Assembly (NCBI GenBank): GCA_025765615.1
Contig: JAIVFJ010000289.1
Location: forward strand, 1-64,000
Length of the DNA: 64,000 nucleotides
Direction: 5' to 3'
DNA from: Zopfochytrium polystomum
Lineage: Eukaryota; Chytridiomycota; Chytridiomycetes; Chytridiales; Chytridiaceae
The position numbers and the translations under genes are program-made. Under the pieces are notes generated by a model. The model saw nothing but the letters and a program-made list of their open reading frames with translations. It searched no databases and was not told the DNA's origin. Positions 21,672 through 33,238 of the stretch are shown here, piece by piece (position 1 is the stretch's first letter; every line of letters starts with the position of its first letter).

Positions 21672-24600
21672 ATGGAAGACGGAATAGGCCCCGTCGAGAC
21701 GCGCATGTCAGTGACTGCGTCCAACTCGGCGATCATTCCGTCGTCCTCGGCATCTGCGGACACGACAAGCATTAGACTGCGTCTTGAAAGATTGCTGCCT
21801 GTTGTTCTCGATGCAGACCCACAAGATGTTCGGTCCACTCTTCTTGCACCAAACTCGACAGAAACGACTGAGCGGCTTCGCCGCTTTTGTTCAGACCCCG
21901 CAGTCCAGGTTCTGTACGTGATCAAAGAGAGGAACGAAGCCCGGAAGGACGAAAGCAAGTCATCCTGCTTTCTTATCTTTTAACTGACCAGTACGTGCAT
22001 CTGGTAATTTAGGTTATGTGTATTCCGTTCAGCTTGAGCTCACGTACTCAGACTCTCAAGCCACTTCGCTTGCCCTCATTAAGCGAACCCGCGTCATTGA
22101 ATCGTCACGGCCCATGCAGCTTCAAGTACATCTTATCAATCTAGCTGGCTCGTTTGATGGAGGAAACCCGTACGAGGCTCTCCACTCGTACATCCATAAT
22201 GCCGTCGCTCCATTTTTTGAAGCGTACGTTGCAGCTAAGACCACCGGAGCTGCTCCAAGAGATGAGAAGGATAGTAAGACTGGTAAGGTCACGTGCTGTT
22301 GCATTTCTCTCTGATCACGCTTTACCCAGGAGTCCAAATGGCAAAGAAGAAGATTGCAGAACTCGAACTATCCCTTTTGCAATTGCAGAAAAACGTGGAC
22401 ATTCCAAAAATATCATTGAAGATTCACCCTCTTGTCCAGTGCGCGGTCGAACAATGCCGTGAAAATGGAACACGCGTCAATATGGATGCAATTGGGGATG
22501 TTGTGAACGAGACTACGTTCCTGAACAAGCTTCAAGCAGACGTGAACGGATGGATTAAAGAAATTCAAAAGGTTACAAAACTTTCGCGTGATCCTGCTTC
22601 CGGCACAGCAAGTCAAGAGATCAACTTCTGGTTGAACATGGAGCGTGTTCTTGCGCAGATTGACGAGCAGCTGAAGAGCGATCAAATCGTCTTAACCCTG
22701 GACGTTCTCAAGCATGCGAAACGTTTTCATGTTACTGTCAGTTTTCTCGCCGACACTGGCCTGAAGGAGGCGATGGACAAAGTCCAAAAGTACAATCAAC
22801 TTATGCGAGATTTTCCGTTGAATGAGCTGCTTTCAGCCACGGATGTGGAGAAAATTCAAGAGGCCCTCATTCTTGTGTTCGGTCACTTGAACAAGAAGTT
22901 AAAGCTGTCACCCTACCCCATCAAGCGTGCCCTTCCGCTTGTTGACGCTATTTCGCGAGACCTCAACGACCAACTGCTGAAAGTGCTTGGAAGTCGTTGG
23001 CTTATGTTCATGGAGTACAACGACTTTGATAAAGCGACTGAATGGGATGATCAAGTGAAGGAGTTCACAAATATTGCAAGAGAGGTCACTCGAAAACGGT
23101 CCGAGAAGATTCTCCCCATCAAGTTCAACAATGCCCATACAAAACTTCAGGAGCGAGTAAACTTTGTACGTGCTTTCCGGAAGCAACATGAGCAACTCTA
23201 CAACACAATCCTCCGAGTGATGAAGCCTGAGAAGTCATTAATGTCGAAAGAGGCTGTGGTCAATTTGTCTGATGTCAATCCTGTTGAAGATGTGGTTTTG
23301 GCCTATGAAAGTGTCAAGAATATCGATGTCTTGGATGTTACTCCAGAGGGAACAGACATATGGGTCGCTGCTGAAAACAGCTACAACGAACTTGTCGCTC
23401 GTGTTGAGAACCAAATTATTGCCCGCCCTACAGAAATTCTGATTCAAAGTGTTCACGAGACCATGGTTCCAAAGTTAGTGGCAGCAGATATTCCACTGCT
23501 CCAAAGGCGAGTTTTCTTTTGCTGGTTGTCTCAGTACCTAATACCTCTTTTTCAGCTTGCTGGCAGATGTCTATCGTGGTGTGGAATACATTCCTGCGAG
23601 CCTCCACAAACTGAAGAATGGGATTGCCCAAGTCTGCGCAAAAAAGCTGCTTGTTGGGGGTGACTTCTGGCTTGAGAAAGTCATCCAACTTTACCAAATT
23701 CAAAACATCCATCATGGACTGATGATGGTTGGGCCCTCTGGGTCTGGCAAGTCTACTGCTTGGCGTGTTCTCCTTGAAGCCTTGGAGATTTTGGATGGAG
23801 TTGAAGGGAGCTCTTACGTTATTGACCCCAAAGCCATGTCAAAGGAGAGCCTTTACGGTTACATGGATGCCACCACACGCGAGTGGACTGACGGACTTTT
23901 TACCCATATCCTGAGGAAAATTATTGACAATGTCAGAGGTGAAAGCAACCGTCGCCACTGGATCATATTTGATGGTGACGTGGACCCCGAATGGGTTGAA
24001 AATCTCAATTCTGTTCTGGACGACAACCGACTGTTGACACTTCCCAACGGAGAGCGACTTGCACTGCCCAAGAACGTGCGTATTATGTTTGAAGTTGAAA
24101 CCCTTCGATATGCCACCCTCGCAACTGTCAGTCGCTGCGGCATGGTCTGGTTCAGTGAGGATGTTTTGTCGTACTCAATGGTGTTCCAAAACTACTTTGA
24201 CACCCTGCGCAACGTCTCACTGGAAGAAGGGGAGGACGACACACCCTTGTCACTTCGAAAGAAGGAGGATGGTGAAGAGTCAGTCTCGCCACTTGTGAGG
24301 ACACAGAGGCGTGTGGCAGAGATTCTTGCTCCATTCTTTGGCGAACGTGGCCTTGTGATTCGCACTTTCGAACATGCTCAGTCATTTGATCACATCATGG
24401 ACTTCACAAGAATGAGAGTGTTGACAACTCTTTTCTCATTGATCAACAAAACTATCTGGAATGTCTATGAATACGACACTGGACATCCTGATTTCCCTCT
24501 GAGCATGGACCTCCTTGAGAAGTATGTCACAAAGCGCCTGATGTTGTCGCTTGTGTGGAGTTTTGCTGGTGATGCTAAGCTGGATTTCCGAGCTAAACTG

Positions 24601-27600
24601 GGAGAATTCCTTCGGACTGCCACTTCCATTGATATGCCAGCAGACTCTGCAAGTGTCATTGATTATGATATTATGATTGGCAATGGAGAATGGGTTGCCT
24701 GGCATACAAAAGTGCCAACATTGGAGATTGAGACTCACAATGTTGCAGCGGCAGATGTTGTGGTTCCAACGGTGGATACTCTACGCCATGAGGAGGTTCT
24801 TTATTCCTGGCTGTCCGAGCACAAGCCTTTGATTTTATGTGGACCTCCTGGCTCTGGAAAGGTGAGGCAAATTTGGGATGTTTTCTACAAAAGTCCTAAC
24901 ACACATATAAGACCATGACCTTGTTTGCTGCTTTGCGGAAATTGCCTGAAATGGAGGTCGTTGGTCTAAGCTTCTCCAGTGCTACAACACCTGAGCTTGT
25001 ATTGAAGACATTTGAGCAACACTGCGAATTCCGCAAGACTCCGTCCGGTGTTATTCTTGCGCCACAAGTTCCTGGTCGTTGGCTGGTTCTCTTCTGTGAT
25101 GAAATGAATCTTCCTGCAAGCGACAAGTATGGAACTCAAAGGGTTATCTCATTTATGCGGCAACTTATTGAGCATGGCGGATTCTGGAGAACGACAGACA
25201 AAGTGTGGGTCAAACTGGAGAGGATTCAATTTGTCGGTGCATGCAACCCGCCAACTGACCCAGGTCGTGTCCCATTGAGTCATCGCTACCTTCGCCATGC
25301 TCCTCTTCTCATGGTCGACTACCCTGGAGAGTTGTCCCTTACGCAAATTTACAATACGTTCTGCCGAGCAACTCTTAAACTTGCCCCAAGTTTGCGGGGT
25401 TACTCTGATGCTTTAACTGGGGCAATGGTCGATATCTACCTTCGCTCTCAGAAGAGATTCACACCGGACATTCAAGCCCATTACATTTACTCTCCTCGCG
25501 AGCTGACTCGATGGATCCGAGGAATTCATGAAGCGATTCGGCAGTCTGATGGTCTCTCCACAACAGAGGAACTTCTTCGCATTTGGGCCTATGAGGGTCT
25601 TCGGCTTTTCCGAGACCGACTTGTGAGTGATGAAGAGCGGGAGTGGACTGACAAAAATATTGATGAAGTGGCTGCAAAATACTTCCCCAACGTCAACATT
25701 GAGGAAACGCTTGCTCGGCCAATCCTATTCTCAAACTGGCTTTCTAAGAACTATGTCCCTGTTAGCCGTGATGATCTTCGAGATTTTGTTCGTGCTCGCC
25801 TCAAAGTATTCTATGAAGAGGAACTTGACATCCCTCTTGTCCTCTTCTACGATGTCCTGGAACACGCTCTGCGAATTGATCGTGTGTTCAAACAGATGCA
25901 GGGTCACCTACTGCTGATCGGTGTGAGCGGAAGTGGAAAGGTAACTTGCATGCCAACGATTCTGAGTCCTTGAACACTGACCTTTTCTTTCAGACGACCC
26001 TGTCTCGTTTTGTGGCGTGGATGAATGGCTTAAGTGTGTTCCAGATAAAAGTGCACAACAAGTACACAGCTGCAGACTTTGATGAAGATCTCCGCGGAGT
26101 CCTTCGAAGAGCAGGCTGCAAAGGAGAGAAGATTTGCTTCATTATGGATGAATCAAATGTTCTGGACTCTGGCTTCCTGGAGCGCATAAACACTTTGCTT
26201 GCCAATGGAGAAGTCCCTGGTCTGTTTGAAGGAGAAGAGTACAGTTCCCTTATGACTCAATGCAAAGAGGGTGCCCAACGCGAAGGAGCTGTCCTGGACT
26301 CGCCTGAAGAGCTCTTCAAGTGGTTTACTTTCCAGGTGACGAAGAATCTTCACATTGTATTCACAATGAACCCCCCTGAGGGAGGCTTGGCATCGAGAGC
26401 AGCTACAAGTCCAGCCTTATTCAATCGCTGTGTTCTTGACTGGTTTGGTGACTGGTCTGACCAGGCATTCTACCAAGTTGGCAAAGAGTTAACAGACACC
26501 CTCGATCTGGACCTGCCGACTTACAACCCGCCACTCCAGTTCCCAATTGTTTATCGGGACCTTCAAATGCCGGCTACCTATAGAGAGGCTGTTATCAATG
26601 CTTTCGTATTTGTCCACATGTCTCTGTACGAAATCAATGCGAAGTTGAGCCGGCGGCAAGGCCGTTACAACCATGTCACTCCTCGTCACTACTTGGACTT
26701 TATTAACCATTACGTGAAACTGTTCCATGAGCGGCGTGAGGACCTTGAGGAGCAGCAACGTCATCTGAATGTTGGACTGGACAAAGTGGGGGACACCGTC
26801 ATCAAAGTTGAAGAGTTATGGCGGAGCTTGGCCATCAAGAAGACAGAGATTGAAGCTAAGAACAGGCAGGCAGACGAGAAGCTCAAGGAAATGGTTGCCG
26901 ACCAACGCGAAGCCGAGCAGCAGAGAGTTGTTTCCTTGATCATTCAGCAAGAACTTGCGAAGCAGAATGTACTTATTGAGGAGCGACGGCAGATTGTGAT
27001 GACAGATCTTGCAAATGCTGAGGCAGCTGTGAAAGAGGCGCAGGCCTCATTCTCTAACATCAAAAAGCAACACATCAGGGAAGTTCGTGCTATGGGCAAT
27101 CCTCCAGAGGCGGTTAAAATGGCGATCGAGTCAGTTTGCACACTTCTTGGGCACAAAATCCACTCTTGGAAGACTGTTCAGGGCATCATCAGGAAGGACG
27201 ACTTCATTGCGAGCATCGTCAACTATGACACCAACAAAATGTCTCGGCGCGTCCGTGAAGAGATCATGTCGACTTACATCAGCAACCCCAACTTCAACTT
27301 TGACTCTGTCAATCGAGCAAGTAAAGCATGTGGTCCCCTTGTTCAGTGGGTCACCGCACAGGTGAAATTCGCAGACATTCTCGAACGAGCTGGCCCCCTC
27401 AGACAAGAAGTCGAAGAGCTGGAAAGGAGTGCCGGGGAAACTCGTTCGCGTGCGACGCAGGTGGAGAAGACAATTGCTGAGCTGGAAAAAAGCATTGCTT
27501 TGTTCAAGGATGAATATGCAGTCCTTATTGGCGAAATGTATCAACTGAAGGAGGAGATGGAGAGAGTCAAGTCTCGCATTGATCGCGGTCTGAAATTGTT

Positions 27601-28965
27601 GGATAGTCTCTCCTCAGAATATGAACGCTGGAGTGTTACGAGCCAGTCGTTTGATGCTCAAATGGGCACAATTGTGGGCGATGTCCTACTTTCGTCTGCA
27701 TTCCTTGCCTACGGTGGCTATTTCGATCAGCAGTACCGGAGTGTGCTCCTTAACAAATGGATGGGTCATCTAACGGCCGCTGGTATTCAGTACAAGCAGG
27801 AGATCTCAATTCCAGAGCACTTGTCCACAGCTGATGAAAGGCTCAGCTGGCAAGAGAGCGCTCTCCCAGCAGACGATCTCTGCACGGAGAACGCAATTAT
27901 GTTGAAACGTTTCAACAGATATCCACTAATCATTGATCCTTCAGGCCAAGCTACCACCTTCCTGATGAATTCTTTCAAAGACCGTCGATTGTCTGTTACA
28001 AGCTTCCTTGATGATGCGTTCCTCAAGGTGTTGGAGAGTGCAATCCGATTCGGAAATCCACTTCTTGTGCAGGATGTGGAAAACCTGGACCCAATCTTGA
28101 ACACAGTTCTAAACAAAGAGCTCCGGCGCACTGGTGGCCGTGTTCTGATTCGGCTTGGCAATCAGGAGATTGACTTCTCGCCTGCATTCACACTCTTCCT
28201 GTCAACACGAGATCCCACTGTGAACTTCCCACCGGACATTTGCAGCCGAGTAACGTTTGTCAATTTCACCGTGACTCGAGGCAGCTTGCAGAGCCAGTGC
28301 TTGCATCAAGCTCTTAAAGCTGAGCGCCCTGATACGGACAAGAAGAGGACAGACCTTGTTAAGGTGCGTAGCGAATTCCAACTCCGTCTGCGTCACCTGG
28401 AAAAGTCTTTGTTGCAAGCCTTGAATGACTCGAAGGGAAATATTTTGGATGATGACAATATCATTGCAACTCTGGAGACATTGCAGTCGGAGGCTGCAGA
28501 AATCACGAAAAAGGTCGAAGGAAACTGCTCCACCCCAATCGCATTCTGCTCAGTTCCTGGCTGGTCGGCAAGAACGGAGTCGGCGCTGAAGACCGCGCTG
28601 AGGGTCGCCGTGTTGGTGGGCATCACCGCATTGGCGATGGCTGTCCCGTTCTTTGACGATTTTCTGACGCTGCTGGGTGCGGCTGCGAAAACGGTGAGTT
28701 TTGGTTCGATTGGGTGTTGAATCTGTTTCATATGCGGGGCGCTGACGCTTGGCTTCTCCATTTCGTTCCGCGTCGACCCTCCACCTCCACTCAGGCACTC
28801 ATATTCGTGCTCCCTGTGCTGTTTGATTTCAAGTTGTTTGGGTTCTACACCCGCCCGCTGAAGGAGAAGGTCTTGACGCTGCTGTTTGTTGGGCTGTTTG
28901 CTGGAGCCATCGGCGGATGGTCTGCAGTATTGGCTCTTATTGACGACTTTAATGGGGCGAAGTGA
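21672..28965 (+). CDS. Cytoplasmic dynein-1 heavy chain, internally deleted and fused to an amino-acid transporter C-terminus
   Basis: Dynein-1 heavy chain is the minus-end-directed microtubule motor, normally about 4,300-4,600 residues. Here seven exons (21672-21954, 22013-22282, 22330-23506, 23556-24861, 24912-25940, 25994-28693, 28795-28965) give an unbroken 2,311-residue frame. Residues 1 to about 551 are the tail. From about 552 ([13 protein letters not shown]) the sequence is already the start of AAA2, so the rest of the tail, the linker and AAA1, the main ATPase, are absent. AAA2 (GPSGSGKS, about 637), AAA3 (GPPGSGKT, about 1012), AAA4 (GVSGSGKT, about 1355), the stalk and microtubule-binding domain (about 1600-1890) and most of AAA5 follow. 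At about residue 2198 (TKKVEG) dynein stops and a multi-helix segment resembling the end of an Aa_trans transporter follows. AAA6 and the C-terminal domain are missing. As written it could not be a working motor. Confidence 0.85.
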
Positions 28966-29473
28966 CTCCCCAGTCTGATCATTGGAGGGGGGTTGTTGGG
29001 AGGGACACTACGGTAATTTTTTTAAAAAGAGATAGCCACGCCAAGTTGTATGATCCATCCATCCATCCATCCATCCATGTGATCCCATCCATCAAAGCGC
29101 CACGCCAGACAGTGCCGTTTGAGCAAATTGTTCGTCAAGGCGGACTGGAGTACACGATGACGTTAATAATCATGGGCTTGGAAGGGTAAAGTGCTCGTGC
29201 CTACATAAACATATTGTTCACAATCTTCAGCGAACATACGCCGCGAGCCGTGTGCGTGTCGGCACGGGCGCAAAGCGGCTGCGGCTGCGACGCGATGCAA
29301 ACAGAGTGGAAGCGAGCGAACTCACTCGAGGCCGCACGGCTCGTAAAGAACCCGCGAACATAAGCAACGCACGACAGCGACACCATCGCCGCCGAGAGCC
29401 CCGCCGCAACAGCGCACCACCCCGACGCAAACTCGCCAACCTCCGGCTCCTCCGACGCCCCTTCTTCTTCTTC
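28966..29473. other. Intergenic, with (CCAT)n repeat and possible read-through extension of the minus-strand gene
   Basis: A CCAT tetranucleotide tract lies at about 29055-29078. From 29473 down to 29201 the minus strand stays open in the frame of the membrane protein at 29474-30178 and encodes a further hydrophobic segment (WCAVAAGLSAAMVSLSCVAY). See that entry. Confidence 0.5.
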
Positions 29474-30178
29474 CTACTCCTCCTCCTCCTCTCCGGCGTC
29501 CTCCTCCATGCCGCCGTCGCCTCCGTCCCTCGCCCCCTCTGCCGCCTCCCCAACATCCACAACGTCCCCGCCGCCGCCAAAAACCCTACCCGCCCGCCGC
29601 CGCAACCGCACCTGGTGCCCCAGCGCCACAACATTCACCGCGACGCTCGCCACCACCAGCGCCGCGCCGCGCGCAACGACCGTCGCGACGGACGACCCGG
29701 CGAGCCTCACGGCGGCGGCCGCACCGCCGCCGCTGCTGCTGCAGTCGCCGCCACCTCCGGACAGCGGCGGCGGCGGCGGCCACGGGCTGTCGCGGCAGAA
29801 GAAGAGCGCGGCGACGACTGACCCGAGCGTCGCGGCCGCGCAGTCGACCATGAGCTCGTGGAGGAGGACAAACAGGTTGTGGCGCTGCGCGAGCAGCGCC
29901 ACGACCCGGACGCGCAGCGGGTCGCCGCGGTGGCCGCGGTGCGTCTTGTCCCGCAGCTGCGACCACGCTGCGGAGAGGAGTGACCACAGCGGTTTTTGTA
30001 GGACGAGGAGCAGCGCAAAGGACGCAAAGAGCCCGTGGTCGCGGTCGGAGATCCGTTGCACGCTTACGACGGGCGCGATGCTGAACACTGTAGATTTGTT
30101 GGGATGCGTTTTCCGGTACCGCGGCTTTTTTGTGAGGACGAGTGCGCTGGCGAAGAACGCAAACATGGCCGCGACCAT
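29474..30178 (-). CDS. Multi-pass membrane protein, probably truncated at both ends
   Basis: Not recognised. From the first in-frame ATG (30178) it runs 234 residues with hydrophobic segments MVAAMFAFFASALVL, GLFASFALLLVL, FVLLHELMVDCAAATLGSVV and a Val/Ala-rich fourth, then a Gly-rich and acidic tail. Two oddities. Upstream of the ATG the frame is open and already hydrophobic (DAANWVILLSL), so the natural helix starts earlier and a 5' part seems lost. The frame also ends at a TAG inside a poly-Glu run (29474-29476), but the same frame continues as EEEEGASEEPEVGEF and a fifth helix to 29201. The ATG lies only 41 bases after the MCM7 stop on the same strand. Function unknown. Confidence 0.5.
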   Translation of the reverse strand: MVAAMFAFFASALVLTKKPRYRKTHPNKSTVFSIAPVVSVQRISDRDHGLFASFALLLVLQKPLWSLLSAAWSQLRDKTHRGHRGDPLRVRVVALLAQRHNLFVLLHELMVDCAAATLGSVVAALFFCRDSPWPPPPPLSGGGGDCSSSGGGAAAAVRLAGSSVATVVARGAALVVASVAVNVVALGHQVRLRRRAGRVFGGGGDVVDVGEAAEGARDGGDGGMEEDAGEEEEE

Positions 30179-30219
30179 GAGCGAAAGCAGGATTACCCAG
30201 TTCGCCGCGTCGCCGACGG

Positions 30220-31416
30220 TCAAACGTTCGGCCCCCGCGGGAAATGGAAAGCGAGTGGCGGTCGGAGTGGGCGAGTTGAGTTGAGTGGGAGAAGAAGGGC
30301 AGCGCGGTCAGACATGACGCGCAACAACAAGCAAACCGCGCAACCAACGTGACTCACCGGGTCGGCATTACTGTCGTCCTCCTCGTCGTCATCATCGTCG
30401 GCAGTGACCCACACAAGGGCTTTGCCGTTGCGCCCCACTATCCACAGGTTGGCATCAGAGTAGTGCTCGATGCAGCGCTGCAGGTCGTCGTCACCAATGC
30501 CGCGCGCCGTAATCCGCGAACGGATGCTTGGAATGCTGGCGGGGGAAAACTGTCAACAACAACCCCGCAAGCAAACAAAAAAAAAAAAAAAAAAAAAAAA
30601 AAAGAAGTAAGGAAGCTCAAAGAGCAAGGCAAGCTTACTCGACTTCCTTAGCAATCTGTCCAGCCGAGCGGCCCTCGCTCGACATTTCTCGGATAATGCG
30701 ATAAATCGACGAGATGGGATCCCTTAGGTTATATTAAATTCAGAACCAACCAGTTTCGGCAAGGAATAAGGAAAGATTTTTCCACTTACTCGGCCTTCCC
30801 ACCGACCTTGTTATTCACCGACGCCTTGCTGACTTCCAAAAGTCGGAGGGCCTCTTCGACCTCGCCTTCGTCCACGTCCTCGGAGAACCGAAGTCTCGCC
30901 TACCACATCAACAATGCCGGGCGTAAGGGTGAACAAAACGCGCGAAACAAAAAAAAGAGGTTGGGGAACGAATCTCACCAGCGCTGTCGCCATCCGAATC
31001 AAACTCAAAAGCGTTCTGGCGCACGTATACTGCAGCTCCGACACGTCCTCGCGCTGCCTCAAGTGGGCGTACGCGTTCACCAAAAAGCCCGCCGTCGTTG
31101 CAGTCAGGCGCGGGGCGACGCTGCGGGCCATGGAAATGTAGCACTTGAGAGCGGTCGGGTCGACCGCGTTCTGCTCGCCCTGGCGCTCCATGTGGCGGTT
31201 GTTCTGGTGCACGTACGTCACGTGCGTGGCCAGGCGAATGTCGTCTTCAAAGTCGGGCTTGTCCAGGATCAGAAACAGCACATCAAATCGACTGAGCAGC
31301 GCTGCTGGGAGGTTGATGTTCTCGGTCGGACGCAGCCGCGTGTTGTAACGACCGAATTGCGGGTTGGCCGCTGCGAGTATGGATGTGCGTGCGTTCAGGG
31401 TGGTCGTGATTCCGGC
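30220..31416 (-). pseudogene. MCM7: MCM7 C-terminal half (replicative helicase subunit), 5' part missing
   Basis: MCM7 is one subunit of the hexameric replicative DNA helicase. Exons 30979-31416, 30790-30899, 30639-30722 and 30220-30535 join in frame with GT-AG introns and give 315 residues. The sequence begins abruptly at AGITTTLNARTSILAAANPQ, followed by the arginine-finger motif LLSRFDVLFLILDKPD, the helical lid (CARTLLSLIRMATALARLRF) and the C-terminal winged-helix domain (SSIYRIIREMSSEGRSAGQI). The N-terminal OB/zinc region, Walker A and Walker B are all absent, replaced upstream by an ERI1-like exonuclease in a different frame. The last intron, preceding SIRSRITARGIG, holds a long poly-T on the minus strand (A-run at about 30571-30603). 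A donor-like gtgagt at 30357 has no usable acceptor, so I end the gene at the TGA at 30220. Confidence 0.75.
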
Positions 31417-32149
31417 CGCGGACTCTGCTCCGGAGGCGGAGGCCCGACGAAGGGCGTGACTGGGCGGGCATTGCGGTTGACGAGGTCGGTCCTCCGCTTG
31501 CAGCGCCCGAGGTGGGCAGAAAGATGTGTCCCAATTGCAGCATCCTCCGCGCGATGGCGGCGATGTTGCGCGAGTCGTCGATACCCGAGTGGTGGCGACC
31601 GACAAGTGGGAGTCCCGCGACCTGGAGCATGCCGGCCATGCCGACCTGTCGCGGCCGGTAGTACAGCGCCTGGAAGGCCGTTTTGATGTTGCACCAGGAT
31701 TTGAGCAGCTGCGGGGACCGGTCGGGGGCGATACCACTGGTGGTCAGCTGCAATGGCAGCATGGTCTTGAGATCCCAGTCGCCGCAGGTGACCATGAGGG
31801 TGTTGGCTGTGGTCAGGCCGCGGTCGGCAATGAACTGAGCGAAGGCGGCGTGGACGACCGGGAACGGGTCCGCCGCGTCAACGGTGTGCTGCTCGATGCC
31901 TGTCTGCTCGGTGCAAAAGGCGGGGAGGGCCGGGTGTAGGACAGGTTGCACGTAGCGGTGGAACTCGCAGACGATGGGCGCTTCCGGCAGGTGAGCGTCA
32001 ATCACGACGCAGGGAAGTTCGATGATCTCTTGTGAGGAAAAGGTGCGGGCGTTGTCGCACGAGGCTTCAAAGTCGAGGACAGCGAGATAGCGGTACGGTT
32101 GGCGATGCTGCTGCTGCTGCTGCTGCCGATGCTGTTTGTGAGAGGCCAT
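31283..32149 (-). CDS. ERI1-like 3'-5' exonuclease (DEDDh)
   Basis: ERI1-type exonucleases trim 3' ends of small RNAs, histone mRNA or 5.8S rRNA. The start is the ATG at 32149, after which a His/Gln stretch leads into the domain. Exo I is VLDFEASC (D and E), Exo II is CGDWDLKTMLP (D), and Exo III is HHSGIDDSRNIAAIARRML (H and D), so all five catalytic residues are present. The fold appears complete by about 31475 (LGHIFLPTSG). The remaining 60 codons to 31283 are Arg-rich and overlap MCM7 coding sequence in another frame, so they are probably not the original C-terminus. An alternative splice joining it to MCM7 in frame (gcggag...gagcag) is conceivable but has a weak donor. Confidence 0.8.
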   Translation of the reverse strand: MASHKQHRQQQQQQHRQPYRYLAVLDFEASCDNARTFSSQEIIELPCVVIDAHLPEAPIVCEFHRYVQPVLHPALPAFCTEQTGIEQHTVDAADPFPVVHAAFAQFIADRGLTTANTLMVTCGDWDLKTMLPLQLTTSGIAPDRSPQLLKSWCNIKTAFQALYYRPRQVGMAGMLQVAGLPLVGRHHSGIDDSRNIAAIARRMLQLGHIFLPTSGAASGGPTSSTAMPAQSRPSSGLRLRSRVRGRNHDHPERTHIHTRSGQPAIRSLQHAAASDREHQPPSSAAQSI

Positions 32150-33078
32150 AGAGTCAGATACTGTTTGATCACAGACTGGGGTGGATGTTCTTGTTTCGCT
32201 GATGGAAGAAAAGATCGTTGGAGAAGCAGCAAGTCCAGTACTGGTTGTGGCGCAGCAATGAAAACTGTACGGAGGCGCTGACGGCTCGCGAGTGCGATAT
32301 CCACAAGAGTGGTTGTATTAGTGGAGGCAGTGGGAGCACAGTGGGGTAGAAAGTGCGGAGCAGAGGGAGGTTTTTACATTAGCTGGACGAGGAGGAGGAT
32401 GGTGGTGATTCGGAAGAAACAATCACGGGTGGGGCAAGCGACTTTGTCACATGGACATCACCTGCGACGGTCGCTGCGCCCGCATCGACCTGGTGGGTTC
32501 ACCCGGCGGCGACCGAGGAGTAAGCGGGGCGAGCAGGAGCGCAAGGAAGCGCGCTTCGCAAGCTCAATAAACGAGTGCATTTTCAGCATATGCTGCTGAG
32601 GAACTGTCGAGAGAATTCCAGGTATTTATCCCATGGCTCTTGATCGGGTCTCTCCTGGAACTCAGACTGAATCGAACATACTAACAGTTTTCAGGGATCA
32701 CCTGCAAAACTCTTTCCTTGATGATGGCCAATCAGAAACGTCAACAACGATTTGCCTATCTATCTCGCGGCTCACGCGTGGTCAAGCGAAATGTAAATAT
32801 TCTCCACGCTGCTCTCACGGCAGGGCGGAGGTTTGCGTAAGGCAAGCACATTGTCCTTTAGTGATTCGAGTGAATTAAAAAAAAAATATACATACTGTCC
32901 ACAGAGGAATGTTTGACACGCTTTTCTGCGGAATCATATTTTGGGTCGGAAAGACACCGCCCCATTGCGAAAATAACTTTTACCTAATAATATTCCTGCA
33001 TCTAATTATGTTAAAAAAGTTCCGGCTTCCAACGAAACTGCGCTTTGTTTCCTTGCCTGTTTGTCTCTCGGGATGACG

Positions 33079-33120
<42 letters not shown>

Positions 33121-33238
33121 CCCCAATGTTTCTGCGTGCCAAAGTAGACCAGAACAGCAAGAAGACAACTTTTCCTCTTCTTCCTCCCTTCTTCCTCTTC
33201 TTCCTCTTCTTCTTCTCTCTTCTTCTCACTCCCCAGTA
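32150..33238. other. Intergenic, divergent promoters, CT microsatellite
   Basis: Separates the minus-strand ERI1-like gene from the plus-strand membrane protein. A (CT)n tract lies at about 33081-33121 and is followed by a long C/T-rich run ending ccccag just before the next ATG, which looks like the 3' end of a 5'-UTR intron. No gene recognised. Confidence 0.5.

Noticed and set aside
28714..28965. Separate small membrane protein starting [11 protein letters not shown]
   Set aside because: Its first 27 codons lie in the intron of the fused dynein/transporter gene. The splice gtgagt...ctcag joins the helices in frame with the preceding exon.
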